Origin: Natrinema ejinorense
GTDB taxonomy: Archaea; Halobacteriota; Halobacteria; Halobacteriales; Natrialbaceae
Length of the DNA: 64,000 bases
Direction of reading: 5' to 3'
Assembly (NCBI RefSeq): GCF_002494345.1
Contig: NZ_NXNI01000001.1
Coordinates: 2,976,001 to 3,040,000 of the forward strand
Position numbers and translations under genes: made by a program. The notes beneath the pieces were generated by a model that worked only from the letters and a program-made list of their open reading frames with translations, did not search any database and had not been told where the DNA came from. Below, in pieces: positions 42,827 to 51,471 of the stretch (position 1 is the first letter of the stretch; each line of letters starts with the position of its first letter).

Positions 42827-43129
42827 ATGAGCCAACGTATGCGAGAGGCCGACGAAACGACGCGACAGAAACTCGCAGACGCCCTGCGTGCCGAGCCGGC
42901 GACCCCGAGCGAACTCGCGACGCAGCTCGATCTCACGCCCCACTCGGTAGTCCGCCACGCCGAGCACGTCTCCCGTTCGGTCGAGGGAACGGACGAGCAG
43001 TTGCTCGTCGCACCGCCGACCTGTCGGGACTGTGGGTTCGACGACTACGACGACCTGTTGAATCTCCCCTCGCGGTGTCCCGACTGCAAAAGCGAGTCGA
43101 TCGACGAGCCGACCCTCACGATCGAGTGA
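42827..43129 (+). CDS. HTH/zinc-ribbon transcriptional regulator (COG3357-like)
   Basis: A ~100-residue protein with an N-terminal winged helix (DALRAEPATPSELATQLDLT then HSVVRHAEHVSRSV) and a C-terminal zinc ribbon (CRDCGFDD ... CPDCKSES). Start: the ATG at 42827 is possible, but the TATA box TATAAATA at 42809-42816 would place a leaderless transcript start near 42838, exactly at the in-frame ATG at 42839 (MREADETTRQ). The shorter form may be the real product. Proteins of this type are conserved in archaea and predicted to be regulators; the target is unknown. Confidence 0.85.
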   Translation: MSQRMREADETTRQKLADALRAEPATPSELATQLDLTPHSVVRHAEHVSRSVEGTDEQLLVAPPTCRDCGFDDYDDLLNLPSRCPDCKSESIDEPTLTIE

Positions 43130-43321
43130 CGGAACCTGACAGTCGAGCCGGGATTATTGTCGTTGCTAACTACCGATGACGGATCGGATTCGACACTCAT
43201 ATTTATGGCGCAGGTGAGAACCCGATACGAACCCTCGAGCGAACGGCAGCCGCGTCCGATCGACGGTAGCTGTCGACTCCGTTCTCCGTCCTGTCCGTTC
43301 GACTCGAGAACGACGGAACAC

Positions 43322-43690
43322 ATGACTTCCAAATCCCACTCGGAGCGTGACTGCGTCGAGTCCGTGCGGACGACCCTCGACTGGCTCGACGACCACGACT
43401 CGGCCGGCCCGTCGGACGAGTCGTTCGACGCCGCGTTCGCGCTTCTCGCCGATCAGCGCCGCAGGTTGTTGCTCACTGTGATGCGAACCTACGGCGAGGA
43501 ACTGACGCTGCCGGACGCGGCGGAGGAAGTCGCCGTTCGCGAAACCGGACACAACGTGACGAACATTTCGGCAGAACGGGTCCAGGAGGTCTATCTCTCC
43601 CTGTATCACGACCACCTCCCGCGACTGGTCGATGCCGGCCTGCTCGAATACGACCAGGAGCGGGATCTGGTAGCACCCGACGGGATCTAG
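43322..43690 (+). CDS. DUF7344-like winged-helix protein
   Basis: A 122-residue protein with a single winged-helix-like domain: FDAAFALLADQRRRLLLTVM, a helix-rich centre, and VYLSLYHDHLPRLVDAGLLE with YDQERDLV as wing. This pattern (RRRLLL..., then H..LP.L...G.v.yd) is typical of small haloarchaeal DUF7344 regulators. The ATG at 43322 begins coding-like sequence. A TATA-like CATATTTATGG lies 125 bp upstream (43197-43207), which would give a leader of about 95 nt. The DUF number is from memory. Confidence 0.75.
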   Translation: MTSKSHSERDCVESVRTTLDWLDDHDSAGPSDESFDAAFALLADQRRRLLLTVMRTYGEELTLPDAAEEVAVRETGHNVTNISAERVQEVYLSLYHDHLPRLVDAGLLEYDQERDLVAPDGI

Positions 43691-43772
43691 TACCGTTCCA
43701 CCCGTCGACTGCAGGGTCGAGTCCGGTGGGACGATCCCCAGTGCCGGCATGGACCGCCACTAGCGGCGGGGG

Positions 43773-44234
43773 CTAGAACTCGACGTTCGAGGTCGACGTC
43801 CGATCGATATCGTCGCTCTCGAGCGGGCCAGTACCGCGGAACTCGTACTCCTCGTCGGTCAAGTAGACGTCGCCGTCGACGACGGTGGTCTCGAGATCGG
43901 TGAGGTAGGCCCCCTCGCAGGGGCCGAACGTACAGTGGCCGGAGTCGGCCTCGAAGTACGCACCGTGGTTCGCACAAACGAGTTCGCCGTCTCGCATCGG
44001 TGCACCGGAGCCTTTGTCGAGTTTGATGTGTGTGAGATGCTGGCAGTAGTTCAGCCAGCAGGCGACGGCATCGCCGTCCGTCTCGGTACGGTCCGGTTCG
44101 CCGCCGTCCGTCGTCGCCGGTTCGGTTGCGACGAGAATCGCTTCCCGTTCCTCGCCGGACCCGTCGGCGACACGGAAGAGAAACGTCGAATCCTCGGGAA
44201 TGGCCGAAAGCGCCGTGATCCGTCCTGTTTCCAT
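43773..44234 (-). CDS. Rieske-type [2Fe-2S] ferredoxin
   Basis: A 153-residue soluble Rieske protein. Cluster ligands: box 1 is CQH (Cys64, His66) in LNYCQHLTHIKLD, box 2 is CANH (Cys87, His90) in LVCANHGAYFE. The disulphide-forming Cys of the high-potential cytochrome bc type is absent, so it belongs to the ferredoxin/dioxygenase-type group that donates electrons to an oxygenase or reductase. An insertion of ~15 polar residues (ATTDGGEPDRTETDG) precedes box 1. No signal peptide or membrane helix is visible. It is divergent from the saccharopine-dehydrogenase-like gene. Confidence 0.88.
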   Translation of the reverse strand: METGRITALSAIPEDSTFLFRVADGSGEEREAILVATEPATTDGGEPDRTETDGDAVACWLNYCQHLTHIKLDKGSGAPMRDGELVCANHGAYFEADSGHCTFGPCEGAYLTDLETTVVDGDVYLTDEEYEFRGTGPLESDDIDRTSTSNVEF

Positions 44235-44344
44235 CGCGTTCGGCTTTCGAGTCGGTCGTCCTGAACGTTACGGAACGGTACAAACGAAGACGGTCCGTTG
44301 CAGGGCAGACGGCCGTCGCGACACCGAACGGGTACCCGTCCGAC

Positions 44345-44358
44345 GGAGTTTTAACTCC
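44345..44358 (+). promoter_or_regulatory. Palindromic promoter element of the saccharopine-dehydrogenase-like gene
   Basis: GGAGTT-TT-AACTCC is a perfect 6-bp inverted repeat that contains a TATA-like TTTTAA, 27 bp before the ATG at 44379. The dyad may be a repressor site overlapping the TATA box. Confidence 0.5.
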
Positions 44359-44378
44359 ATCTCCACCCAACACTGCCT

Positions 44379-45479
44379 ATGGACTCCCTTCTCATCTACG
44401 GTGCCTACGGCTATACGGGCCGACTGATCGCACGCGAGGCCGTCGCGCGTGGTGGCTCGCCCGCTATCGCCGGACGTGACGGTCGCTCGGTCGCCCGTCA
44501 GGCCGACGAACTCGGCGTCGAAGGGCGAACGTTCGACCTCGCGGCTCCCGATCTCGACGATCATCTCCGCCCCTTCGACGCCGTGTTGAACTGTGCCGGA
44601 CCGTTCGTCGACACGGCCGAGCCGCTGGTCGAGGCCTGTCTCGAGACGAACACGGGGTATCTGGATATCACGGGCGAGTTCTCCGTCTTCGAGTCCCTTC
44701 GCCAGCGCGACGGCGCGGCCCGCGAGTCGGGGGTCCCGCTCCTGCCCGGCGTCGGCTTCGACGTGGTTCCGTCGGACTGTCTGGCGGGGTTTCTCCACGA
44801 GCAGCTTCCCGACGCGGATCGACTGGCACTCGGAATCAAGGGCAGCAGCGACCTCTCGCGGGGGACGGCCCGCACGCTCGTCGAACAGCTCGGCACGGGC
44901 GGGGTCGTTCGGCGGAACGGCCGGCTCGTACAGGTTCCAACCGCGTTCCGAACCCGCGAGGTCGACTTCGGCGACGGTCCCGAACACGCCGTCACGATCC
45001 CGTGGGGTGACGTCGTCACCGCGTCCCACACGACCGGTATCGAATCGATCGAGGTCTACGTTGCCACACCCTCGTGGGCGACCAGCGCCCTTTCGGCCGT
45101 CGATTCGCTCGAGTGGCTCCTCGAACGCCGGCCCGTCAAGGGCGTGTTGAAACGACTGGTCGACGCACGCCTCGACGGGCCGGACGGACGGCGGTTGGCG
45201 ACCGGGAGCGCCGTCGTCTGGGGCGAAGTCGTCGACGACGATACCGGCAGGCGGGCCTGTGCCCGACTCAGAACGCCGAACCCCTACGCGCTCACGGCCG
45301 AGTCAGCGGTGACGGCCGCCGAGCGGGTTCTCGAGGCCGGAGATCGAGACCTAGCCGGATTCCAGACGCCGGCGTCGGCCTTCGGAACCGAGTTCGCCCT
45401 CGAGTTGCGGGGGACGGAGCGGGAACTCGTGACCGCTCCGGATGCCGCCGATCGACCGCCCGTCGAGCCCGAGCACTGA
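44379..45479 (+). CDS. Saccharopine dehydrogenase-like / trans-acting enoyl reductase-like oxidoreductase
   Basis: A 366-residue NAD(P)-binding oxidoreductase of the saccharopine-dehydrogenase-like superfamily. The Rossmann loop is LLIYGAYGYTGRLIAREAVA; further conserved parts are VLNCAGPFVDTAEPLVEACL, NTGYLDITGEFSVFESLRQR and LLPGVGFDVVPSDCLAGFLH. These match the enoyl-reductase-type members (COG3268) seen in lipid-related contexts, not lysine-pathway enzymes. The substrate is not predictable. It starts at the ATG at 44379, with a palindromic promoter element 27 bp upstream. Confidence 0.85.
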   Translation: MDSLLIYGAYGYTGRLIAREAVARGGSPAIAGRDGRSVARQADELGVEGRTFDLAAPDLDDHLRPFDAVLNCAGPFVDTAEPLVEACLETNTGYLDITGEFSVFESLRQRDGAARESGVPLLPGVGFDVVPSDCLAGFLHEQLPDADRLALGIKGSSDLSRGTARTLVEQLGTGGVVRRNGRLVQVPTAFRTREVDFGDGPEHAVTIPWGDVVTASHTTGIESIEVYVATPSWATSALSAVDSLEWLLERRPVKGVLKRLVDARLDGPDGRRLATGSAVVWGEVVDDDTGRRACARLRTPNPYALTAESAVTAAERVLEAGDRDLAGFQTPASAFGTEFALELRGTERELVTAPDAADRPPVEPEH

Positions 45480-45538
45480 CCGACGTCACCGCGTCGGAAG
45501 AACCCGCCCTCGAGCGTGACGCCCACGTTTGGTTCGTC

Positions 45539-47068
45539 TTAGAGAAACAGGCGGTAGTAGTACGGACTCACGAATCCTTCGATAACGGCTGCGATCGCCA
45601 ACAGGATGCCGACGCCGACGAGCACCCAGAAGGCCCGCTCGAGTGCGTCCGCGAGCCCCGCCCGCGTCTCGCGACCCCGCCACGTTCGCCAGGCGGTGAC
45701 GCCCACGGAGATGCCGAGCGCGCTGGCGACGAGGATCGCCGGGATCTCGAGGACGCCGTGTGGGAGCACGAAGGCGGCGAGTTCCGCGGGATCGACCTCG
45801 AGCCGGGCGATGAGTCCGAGGAAGACGCCGTTGAACAGCAACGAAACGATCGCCGGAATCGCGAGTGCGGTGCCGCCGTAGGCGGTCGTGAGCGCGACCA
45901 GCCAGTTGTTACCGAACAGTTCAAGGGCGGCCGTGGGTGGAACGTGCCCCTGGAGTCGAGCCGCGATCGACGTCTCGACCGTGCCGACGAACGGTCCGGC
46001 CGCGAGCCAGCCGAGCCCGAACCCGAGGACGGCGAGCCCGATCACCAGCGCGTGTGTTCCCGGCGTCGCCCGCACGAACGTCGTCAGTTCGCCCCAGCCG
46101 CGTCGGAGCCCGGCCCGAAACTGGGTCCGAAGCGACCGCGTCGGCGGCTCGGGCGGCGTCAATCGATCCCGGTAGTCACAGTAGACGGCCGTCTTCAGCA
46201 GATCGAGCACCGGGAACAGGACCAGCGGGGCGAGCAACGAGCCGACGGTGGCGACGTTGACCAGCGAGAGGAGTCCAGTAACGGCGACGAAGCCGCCACC
46301 CATCACGAGAGCGATGACGTAGTAAAAGATCGCTTCGACCGGCTGTGTGCGGACGAACGCCCCCGCGCTGCGCACCGACCCGAAGACGCCGGCGTCGTCG
46401 ACGACGATCGCGACCGATGCGAACGCGAACAGCGCTCGAACGAGAACGAGAGGGACGATCGCGACGACGATCGCCAGCCCGACCACGAGGACGGCGACGC
46501 CCATCGATTCGGCCGCCAGCGAGGCCACGCCGGCGATCAGCGCCGCTCCGATTCCGACGGTCGCGAGTATCGCCATCCAGCACAGTACCTCGAGCACGAA
46601 GAGCCCGAGGAACCGCGGCCAGTAGCGGCGGGCACCCGCGAGCCCGGCCACGAGCCCGCGGTCGTCTCGCAACCGACCGTAACAGGCTGCGAGTTGCCCC
46701 GCCGCGACGGCGGCGGTAAGCAGGACGAACAGCAACAGGCTCACGACGATCGTCACGACGGCGAGGGCGGCAAGCGGCGGCGTGAGTAGCTGCTCGACGA
46801 TCGGCTCGAGACCGGTTGCCCACGCTTCGACCGCCTCGGGATCGGCGTTGGGATCGGTCGGTGGCGGCTCGAGGTCGGCAAGCTGGGTTCGAATCGACTC
46901 CAGACGACCGGTCGTCGCGAGGAAGAGTACGCCGGCGGCGATCGCGACGAACGGAACGACCCGCACGATCGCGGCGACCGCGACGCCGAGGACGTACATC
47001 GGCAGGATGTCTCCCGGTCGACGACGGAGGACGGCGACGACGGCAGCGAGGAAATCCGAAAGCGCCAT
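45539..47068 (-). CDS. SpoIIM-like (DUF95) membrane protein with extra N-terminal half
   Basis: A 509-residue polytopic membrane protein. The C-terminal ~200 residues match the stage II sporulation protein M family (TFVRATPGTHALVIGLAVLG, LFGNNWLVALTTAYGGTALA, FNGVFLGLIARLEVDPAELA, LPHGVLEIPAILVASALGIS). The N-terminal ~300 residues add about six to eight membrane helices (VVRVVPFVAIAAGVLFLATT, then AIVRAL-type repeats) of a separate uncharacterised domain. In archaea SpoIIM homologues have no link to sporulation; one proposed function is membrane remodelling or peptidase partnering. It starts 24 bp after the plus-strand-free gap near 47070 and ends 58 bp after the oxidoreductase gene on the other strand. 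Confidence 0.82.
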   Translation of the reverse strand: MALSDFLAAVVAVLRRRPGDILPMYVLGVAVAAIVRVVPFVAIAAGVLFLATTGRLESIRTQLADLEPPPTDPNADPEAVEAWATGLEPIVEQLLTPPLAALAVVTIVVSLLLFVLLTAAVAAGQLAACYGRLRDDRGLVAGLAGARRYWPRFLGLFVLEVLCWMAILATVGIGAALIAGVASLAAESMGVAVLVVGLAIVVAIVPLVLVRALFAFASVAIVVDDAGVFGSVRSAGAFVRTQPVEAIFYYVIALVMGGGFVAVTGLLSLVNVATVGSLLAPLVLFPVLDLLKTAVYCDYRDRLTPPEPPTRSLRTQFRAGLRRGWGELTTFVRATPGTHALVIGLAVLGFGLGWLAAGPFVGTVETSIAARLQGHVPPTAALELFGNNWLVALTTAYGGTALAIPAIVSLLFNGVFLGLIARLEVDPAELAAFVLPHGVLEIPAILVASALGISVGVTAWRTWRGRETRAGLADALERAFWVLVGVGILLAIAAVIEGFVSPYYYRLFL

Positions 47069-47229
47069 ACTGACCGTTGGGTCGCGTGTAAGTTAAATGA
47101 ACGCTCTCGCCGGGCGCACCCGTTCCCAACGCTCCATCGGGGCGTAGCGAAAGCTCCGAGGAGGTCATGACTGTGCTCCGCTTTGCCGGGACGACCCGGA
47201 GCGCGTCGAGACGATCGGAGCGGGGGCGA

Positions 47230-49401
47230 CTATGGGGTCGGCGGCTCGCCGTCGTATTCGTCGTGCCCGCCGTAGAAGTTGAGCATCGCGAACTTGAGTT
47301 TGTCCGGGGCGATGTCGATCAACTCCTCGCGTTCCTCGTGTGGGAAGGTGCCGTTGACGCTGTACCTGCCGAGATCCGGTTTGGCCTGCCTCGAGTAGCG
47401 GCGATCGAGCAGCGCGCGGACGCCGACCTCCTCCGGGGAGCGGATGACTCGCCCCAGCGCCTGTCGGGTCTTGCGGACCGTCGGGATCTCGACGGCGTAG
47501 CGCCAGCCCGTGTCGGTGCCGTCGAAGGCCACGTCGTAGGCGTCCTGAACGGCTTCGGCCCGGTCGTCCAGATGCGGGTAGGGAACGCCGACGACCAACA
47601 CCGTGTGGGCATCGTCGCCGTCGAAGCTCACCCCCTCCGCGAGGGTTCCCCACAGCGAGGTACAGAGCACCGCGCCGTCGTCCGCGACGAACTGCTGGCG
47701 AAGCTCCTCGACGGACTGGCCCGGTTCGTCCAGATAGAGCGTCCGATCGCTTCGGCTCGCGAGTCGGTCGGCGTACCGACTCGCCTCGCCGTAGTTGGGG
47801 AAGAACGCGAGCGTGTTGCCGGGCGTCATCCGGACGGCATCGTGGATCGTCTCCGCCACCGTCTCCTGAACCGCGGGGTCGTCGCGATCCGAGGAGAACA
47901 GCGGCGGCGTCTCGACGGCGTACGTTCGGCGGTTCTCCTCGGGGAACTCCAGCCCGTAGGCCATCGTCACTGCGTCCTCGAGGCCGAGCACGTTCTCCGT
48001 GACCTCGAAGGGGTGGATGGTCGCGCTCATCAGGACGGTCGCGTGGACCTCCTCGAACAGCTGGCCGGTCACCTGCCGGGGGAGACAGGAGTACAGCTCC
48101 GCGCGGCCGTAGACTTCGTCGGTCCCGGCGTCTCGGGTGACGGAAACCACCGGATAGAGCCCCTCCGCCGAGCTCTCGGTCATCCACGCGCTGACGAAGC
48201 CGGCGGCCTGCAGGGTCTGACACTCCGTGCGCGTGGCCGTCTCGCCCTCCCGATAGGCCTCCTCGTATTGCTCGTCGAGTTCCTGCCCGAGTTTCATCGC
48301 GGCCTCGAGGTCGTCGTCGATCCCCCGGCCGGAGTAGCGCTGGAGGAACTCGAGCGTGAGGTCGTCCTTGCGGTCCTCGTTGGCGATGGGGACGTCGGAC
48401 CAGTTGTCGCCGATCCCCTCGCGATCGCCGAATCCGAAGGCGTCCTCGTAGGTCTCGACGAGCGCGCGGTGGAAGGCCGAGAGGACGTTCGCGGCGTCTT
48501 CCGAGCGCGGGTCGTCCGTCTCGGCCAATTCGTCCAGCGCGGAATCGAAGGTGCGCTCGGAGCAGGTCCGGGTCGCGTGCTCGCGGGCGGCGTCCTCGAC
48601 GTTGTGGGCCTCGTCGAAGACGGCGATCACGTCGTCGGGATCCCGTCCCAGCCACCGGAAGAACTGCTCGCGAATCGTCGAATCGAGCAGGTGGTGGTAG
48701 TTACAGACGACTAGATCGACGCCCTCGATTCCCTCCTTGAGGAGTTCGTAGCCGCAGAATTGCTGCTGTTCGGCGTACTCGTAAATGTCGTCGGGCGTCC
48801 GGACGTCCTCGAAGAGCCAGCCGAAGAAGTCGTCCGTATTCTGCGTAAGGTTGTTCCGGTAGTAGTCACAGACGTTTTGCTCCTCTAAATCTTCGAGGCG
48901 CTCCTCGATGTCGTCGAGTTCGTCCATGACGGCGCTGCGGGCGTCGGCCGCCGAGCCGTCGCCCTCCTGACTCTCGGCCAGCAGTTCGCGCTGGCGACGC
49001 TCGAGTTGCTCGCGGTCGCGTTCGGCGTCGACGACGGCACGGGTGTTGTCCCGCAGGACCTGACACTCCTCGTAGCCGACGTCGATGTGACACATCGACG
49101 ATTTCCCCTTGAAAACGACCGCACGGATCGACTCCTCGCGGGTGATCGCGCGGGCTTCGGCGACGAACTGGCGCATCTGCTGGTGGACGTTCGTCGTGAT
49201 GACGACCGTCTTGTCCTGCTCGCGGGCGACCTCGAGGGCCGGAACCAGCGACGAGAGGGACTTGCCGGTCCCGCAGGCTCCCTCGAAGAGCACGTCCTGG
49301 CCCCGATGGAGGGAATTGTGGATGCGGTCCATCGCCTCCCGCTGGTTCGCGTAGGGCTGGTCGTACGGGAAAAAGCGCATGTACCCGGCTGTCTCGGACA
49401 C
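47230..49401 (-). CDS. XPD/Rad3/DinG-type superfamily 2 DNA helicase
   Basis: A 723-residue ATP-dependent 5'-3' helicase. Walker A GACGTGKS is at residues 41-48 and the Walker B/DEAH box at 263-266 (VFDEAHNVED). Four cysteines at 104, 113, 178 and 216 are spaced for the [4Fe-4S] cluster of the XPD/DinG family. Motifs V and VI follow in DDAHTVLVVGVPYPHLDDRA and TRQALGRVIRSPEEVGVRAL. An insert rich in Glu/Arg coiled coil (residues ~125-175) is typical of halophilic members. A TATA-like CCTTTTATCGC on the coding strand (about 49420-49430) supports the start at 49401 as leaderless. Role: DNA repair or recombination; the exact substrate is unknown. Confidence 0.92.
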   Translation of the reverse strand: MSETAGYMRFFPYDQPYANQREAMDRIHNSLHRGQDVLFEGACGTGKSLSSLVPALEVAREQDKTVVITTNVHQQMRQFVAEARAITREESIRAVVFKGKSSMCHIDVGYEECQVLRDNTRAVVDAERDREQLERRQRELLAESQEGDGSAADARSAVMDELDDIEERLEDLEEQNVCDYYRNNLTQNTDDFFGWLFEDVRTPDDIYEYAEQQQFCGYELLKEGIEGVDLVVCNYHHLLDSTIREQFFRWLGRDPDDVIAVFDEAHNVEDAAREHATRTCSERTFDSALDELAETDDPRSEDAANVLSAFHRALVETYEDAFGFGDREGIGDNWSDVPIANEDRKDDLTLEFLQRYSGRGIDDDLEAAMKLGQELDEQYEEAYREGETATRTECQTLQAAGFVSAWMTESSAEGLYPVVSVTRDAGTDEVYGRAELYSCLPRQVTGQLFEEVHATVLMSATIHPFEVTENVLGLEDAVTMAYGLEFPEENRRTYAVETPPLFSSDRDDPAVQETVAETIHDAVRMTPGNTLAFFPNYGEASRYADRLASRSDRTLYLDEPGQSVEELRQQFVADDGAVLCTSLWGTLAEGVSFDGDDAHTVLVVGVPYPHLDDRAEAVQDAYDVAFDGTDTGWRYAVEIPTVRKTRQALGRVIRSPEEVGVRALLDRRYSRQAKPDLGRYSVNGTFPHEEREELIDIAPDKLKFAMLNFYGGHDEYDGEPPTP

Positions 49402-50058
49402 ACCGGACGATAGGTTCGCGATGCGATAAAAGGATTCGTCTCGGATCGGGGTTCAGTATATAACGCGACTCGAGAAGTATTACGCTCCAGGCACCTGGTG
49501 GGTCGGAAACGTCCCTCGAGTCGCGCATCTCGCTCGAGGGAGGGTCGAACGAGCCGGCAAGGGAGGACGGAACCGGTCGACGCGATCAGTTCGTCGATCA
49601 AAGGGGTGTGACTCGAGGGCGGTCACCTGGATGCGATCAACGGTGGCCCGTGAGCAGTCATATCGGGTGGTCGACCCGAAAACCAGTGGGGCTGGGCGAA
49701 CGGAGCAGTGAACTCGACAGAAAGACGGAGCGTGCCGTTCCGGGAACACGGAACCGCCACGTCCTCCCCAGCCGATTCGTTCGCTCGTTACAGTCGCTCA
49801 CTCATCCCTCGCGTGGGGTCGTGCAGACGGTTCGCCGTCGGCGAACCGTCGCACAGCACGCGCCGCCGCATGCCGGTTGACCGATCAGCGTGATCCCTCG
49901 TCCCGTTCCAGGCAGGACGGCCGTTCTAGTCCCCCTTCAGCACGGACGGTGGGAGCGATAGTAACGACTGCGACTAGTTACGCACTGATGGCACAGCTGT
50001 CGTGCGATCAGGTGTGTGGTGACGTGGAATGGCTGTTATCGGTGGCGACGACTCGAGG
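49402..50058. other. Gene-free stretch with foldback copy D
   Basis: About 650 bp. It holds the helicase promoter at its left end, an isolated TATATAA (49457-49463) without an evident gene, a palindrome GACGGTTCGCC-GTC-GGCGAACCGTC (about 49828-49852) whose arms pair perfectly over 11 bp and could act as a terminator or other structured site, and foldback copy D at 49957-50040. No open frame shows haloarchaeal GC3 bias. Confidence 0.45.
49957..50040 (+). mobile_element. 84-bp foldback element, copy D (degenerate)
   Basis: Exactly 84 bp between GATAGTAACGACTG and ...GGCTGTTATC, same orientation as copy B. The central TCGTGCGATCAGGTGTG is identical to copy B, while the arms and the left half of the inner stem have accumulated mismatches. 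It lies 18 bp beyond the 3' end of the manganese transporter gene. Confidence 0.78.
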
Positions 50059-51282
50059 TCAGAGCACGCCGAACCCGAACTCGGCCATGCCGAAGACGGG
50101 GCTCCACAGGAAGTGGAGCGCGACGCCGACGACGACGGCTGGCAGGAAGTTGTAGATCGTGGCGACGATGGCGGCCCTGGCGTCGACGGCCAGCAGCGGG
50201 AACAGGGCGTCGCCGTCCTGGGCGATCGCGTTGGCGCTCAGCGCGGAGAAGGGGAGCCCACCCTCGGCGTAGACGCTCGCCAGGAGAATCTGGGGGCCAC
50301 AGCCGGGAATCAGGCCGACGACCGCGCCGCCGATCGGGGCCAACACGCCCGCCGCCGCGGCAACGGTGGCGACGTTCACGCCGGTGAAAAGGACGGCGTA
50401 CTCGTAGACGAGGAAGGCCACGAGCACCCAGACGGTGACGAAGCTGGTCTCCATCGCCGCGTGGGTGAGCGTGTCGTAGATCGACCCGAAGGAGTCTCGA
50501 GCGCGGGCGATCTCTCCCTCGCCGACGTAGTGACGGCCGATCGCGTAGAGGTACAGCGACAGGACCGCGCCGACGATACCGGCGACGGTAAACAGGCCGT
50601 CGAAGCCGAAGTCCGCAACCAGCGCGACCTCGGGGCCGCCACGGAACAGGTAGAGCGTCCCGAGGACGAGTCCCGCGACGGCGGCGACCCACCACAGGAC
50701 GTGTGCGAGGTGCGAGAGCGGGGTGAGGACTCGAGAGTGGCGATCGGGTCCCGTTTCGTGTGCATGGGTAGGGGCCGCGCAGCCATAGTCGTGGGCGGGG
50801 TTGGGACCGACGCCGCTGTTGACCACAGTGCCGCCGTCGGCCATCGCCGGCGAGAGTTTCGCGACGGCGTTGTCGACGCGACCGACGCCCAGTCCGAACT
50901 CGTCGACGAGGTAGCCGGTGGCGACGGAGGCCGCGAACGCGATGGCGTAGGCGTAGATCGCAGCCTCGGGCGCGAGCGCGAGGATGACGAACGCCGAGTC
51001 GCCGGCGGTCGCGCCCAGCGTCGCGACCACGGTACCGAAACTGACCGTCCCGCGGACGTACAGCGGCATGACGACGATCGCGCCGCCACAGCCCGGTGTC
51101 AGCCCCAGCAGGCCGCCAAACAGTACTTGCAGCCGCTCGTTGCCCTCGATCGCACCGATCACGGCTCCGTCGGTCCAGTACTGGATCAGGCCGAACGCTA
51201 ACACCGTCACCGCGACGAACGCGCTCACCTGGACGTAGCCGTCCCGCAGCGATGCGAGAAAGACCTCCAGCACCTCGTTCAT
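50059..51282 (-). CDS. Putative manganese transporter (MntX/ArsP-like permease)
   Basis: A 407-residue membrane protein with about 9-10 helices in two homologous halves. Each half has a Pro-Gly-Cys-Gly signature (LGLTPGCGGAIVVMPLYVRG and VGLIPGCGPQILLASVYAEG), the mark of the putative manganese transporter/arsenic-permease-like group. A His/Cys-bearing soluble loop lies between the halves (YGCAAPTHAHETGPDRHS). Direction of transport is uncertain: members are annotated as manganese transporters and distant relatives export arsenic compounds. A DtxR/MntR-like dyad 40 bp upstream supports a metal-regulated role. Confidence 0.75.
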   Translation of the reverse strand: MNEVLEVFLASLRDGYVQVSAFVAVTVLAFGLIQYWTDGAVIGAIEGNERLQVLFGGLLGLTPGCGGAIVVMPLYVRGTVSFGTVVATLGATAGDSAFVILALAPEAAIYAYAIAFAASVATGYLVDEFGLGVGRVDNAVAKLSPAMADGGTVVNSGVGPNPAHDYGCAAPTHAHETGPDRHSRVLTPLSHLAHVLWWVAAVAGLVLGTLYLFRGGPEVALVADFGFDGLFTVAGIVGAVLSLYLYAIGRHYVGEGEIARARDSFGSIYDTLTHAAMETSFVTVWVLVAFLVYEYAVLFTGVNVATVAAAAGVLAPIGGAVVGLIPGCGPQILLASVYAEGGLPFSALSANAIAQDGDALFPLLAVDARAAIVATIYNFLPAVVVGVALHFLWSPVFGMAEFGFGVL

Positions 51283-51321
51283 TGCGTCTCACCCGTATAT
51301 TGGCTTCGGGTGAACCAAAGA

Positions 51322-51335
51322 TTAGACATCTCTAA
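51322..51335 (-). promoter_or_regulatory. Candidate DtxR/MntR-type operator
   Basis: TTAGA-CATC-TCTAA, a perfect 5-bp inverted repeat with a 4-bp centre, lies 40 bp upstream of the manganese transporter start. The spacing and TTAG...CTAA ends resemble metal-regulator boxes of the DtxR/MntR/SirR family used by archaea for Fe and Mn control. Confidence 0.5.
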
Positions 51336-51471
51336 AAACGGATTTAGCGTCGGGATGTATATATCTGCTGGTGGCTGCAATCCTTATGGGTGACCCATCG
51401 AATCCGACACGGGAACCCGCTCTCGAGGCTGGTACCGTCGATCGCTCGAGAGACCGGGAGGCCGCCGGTCG

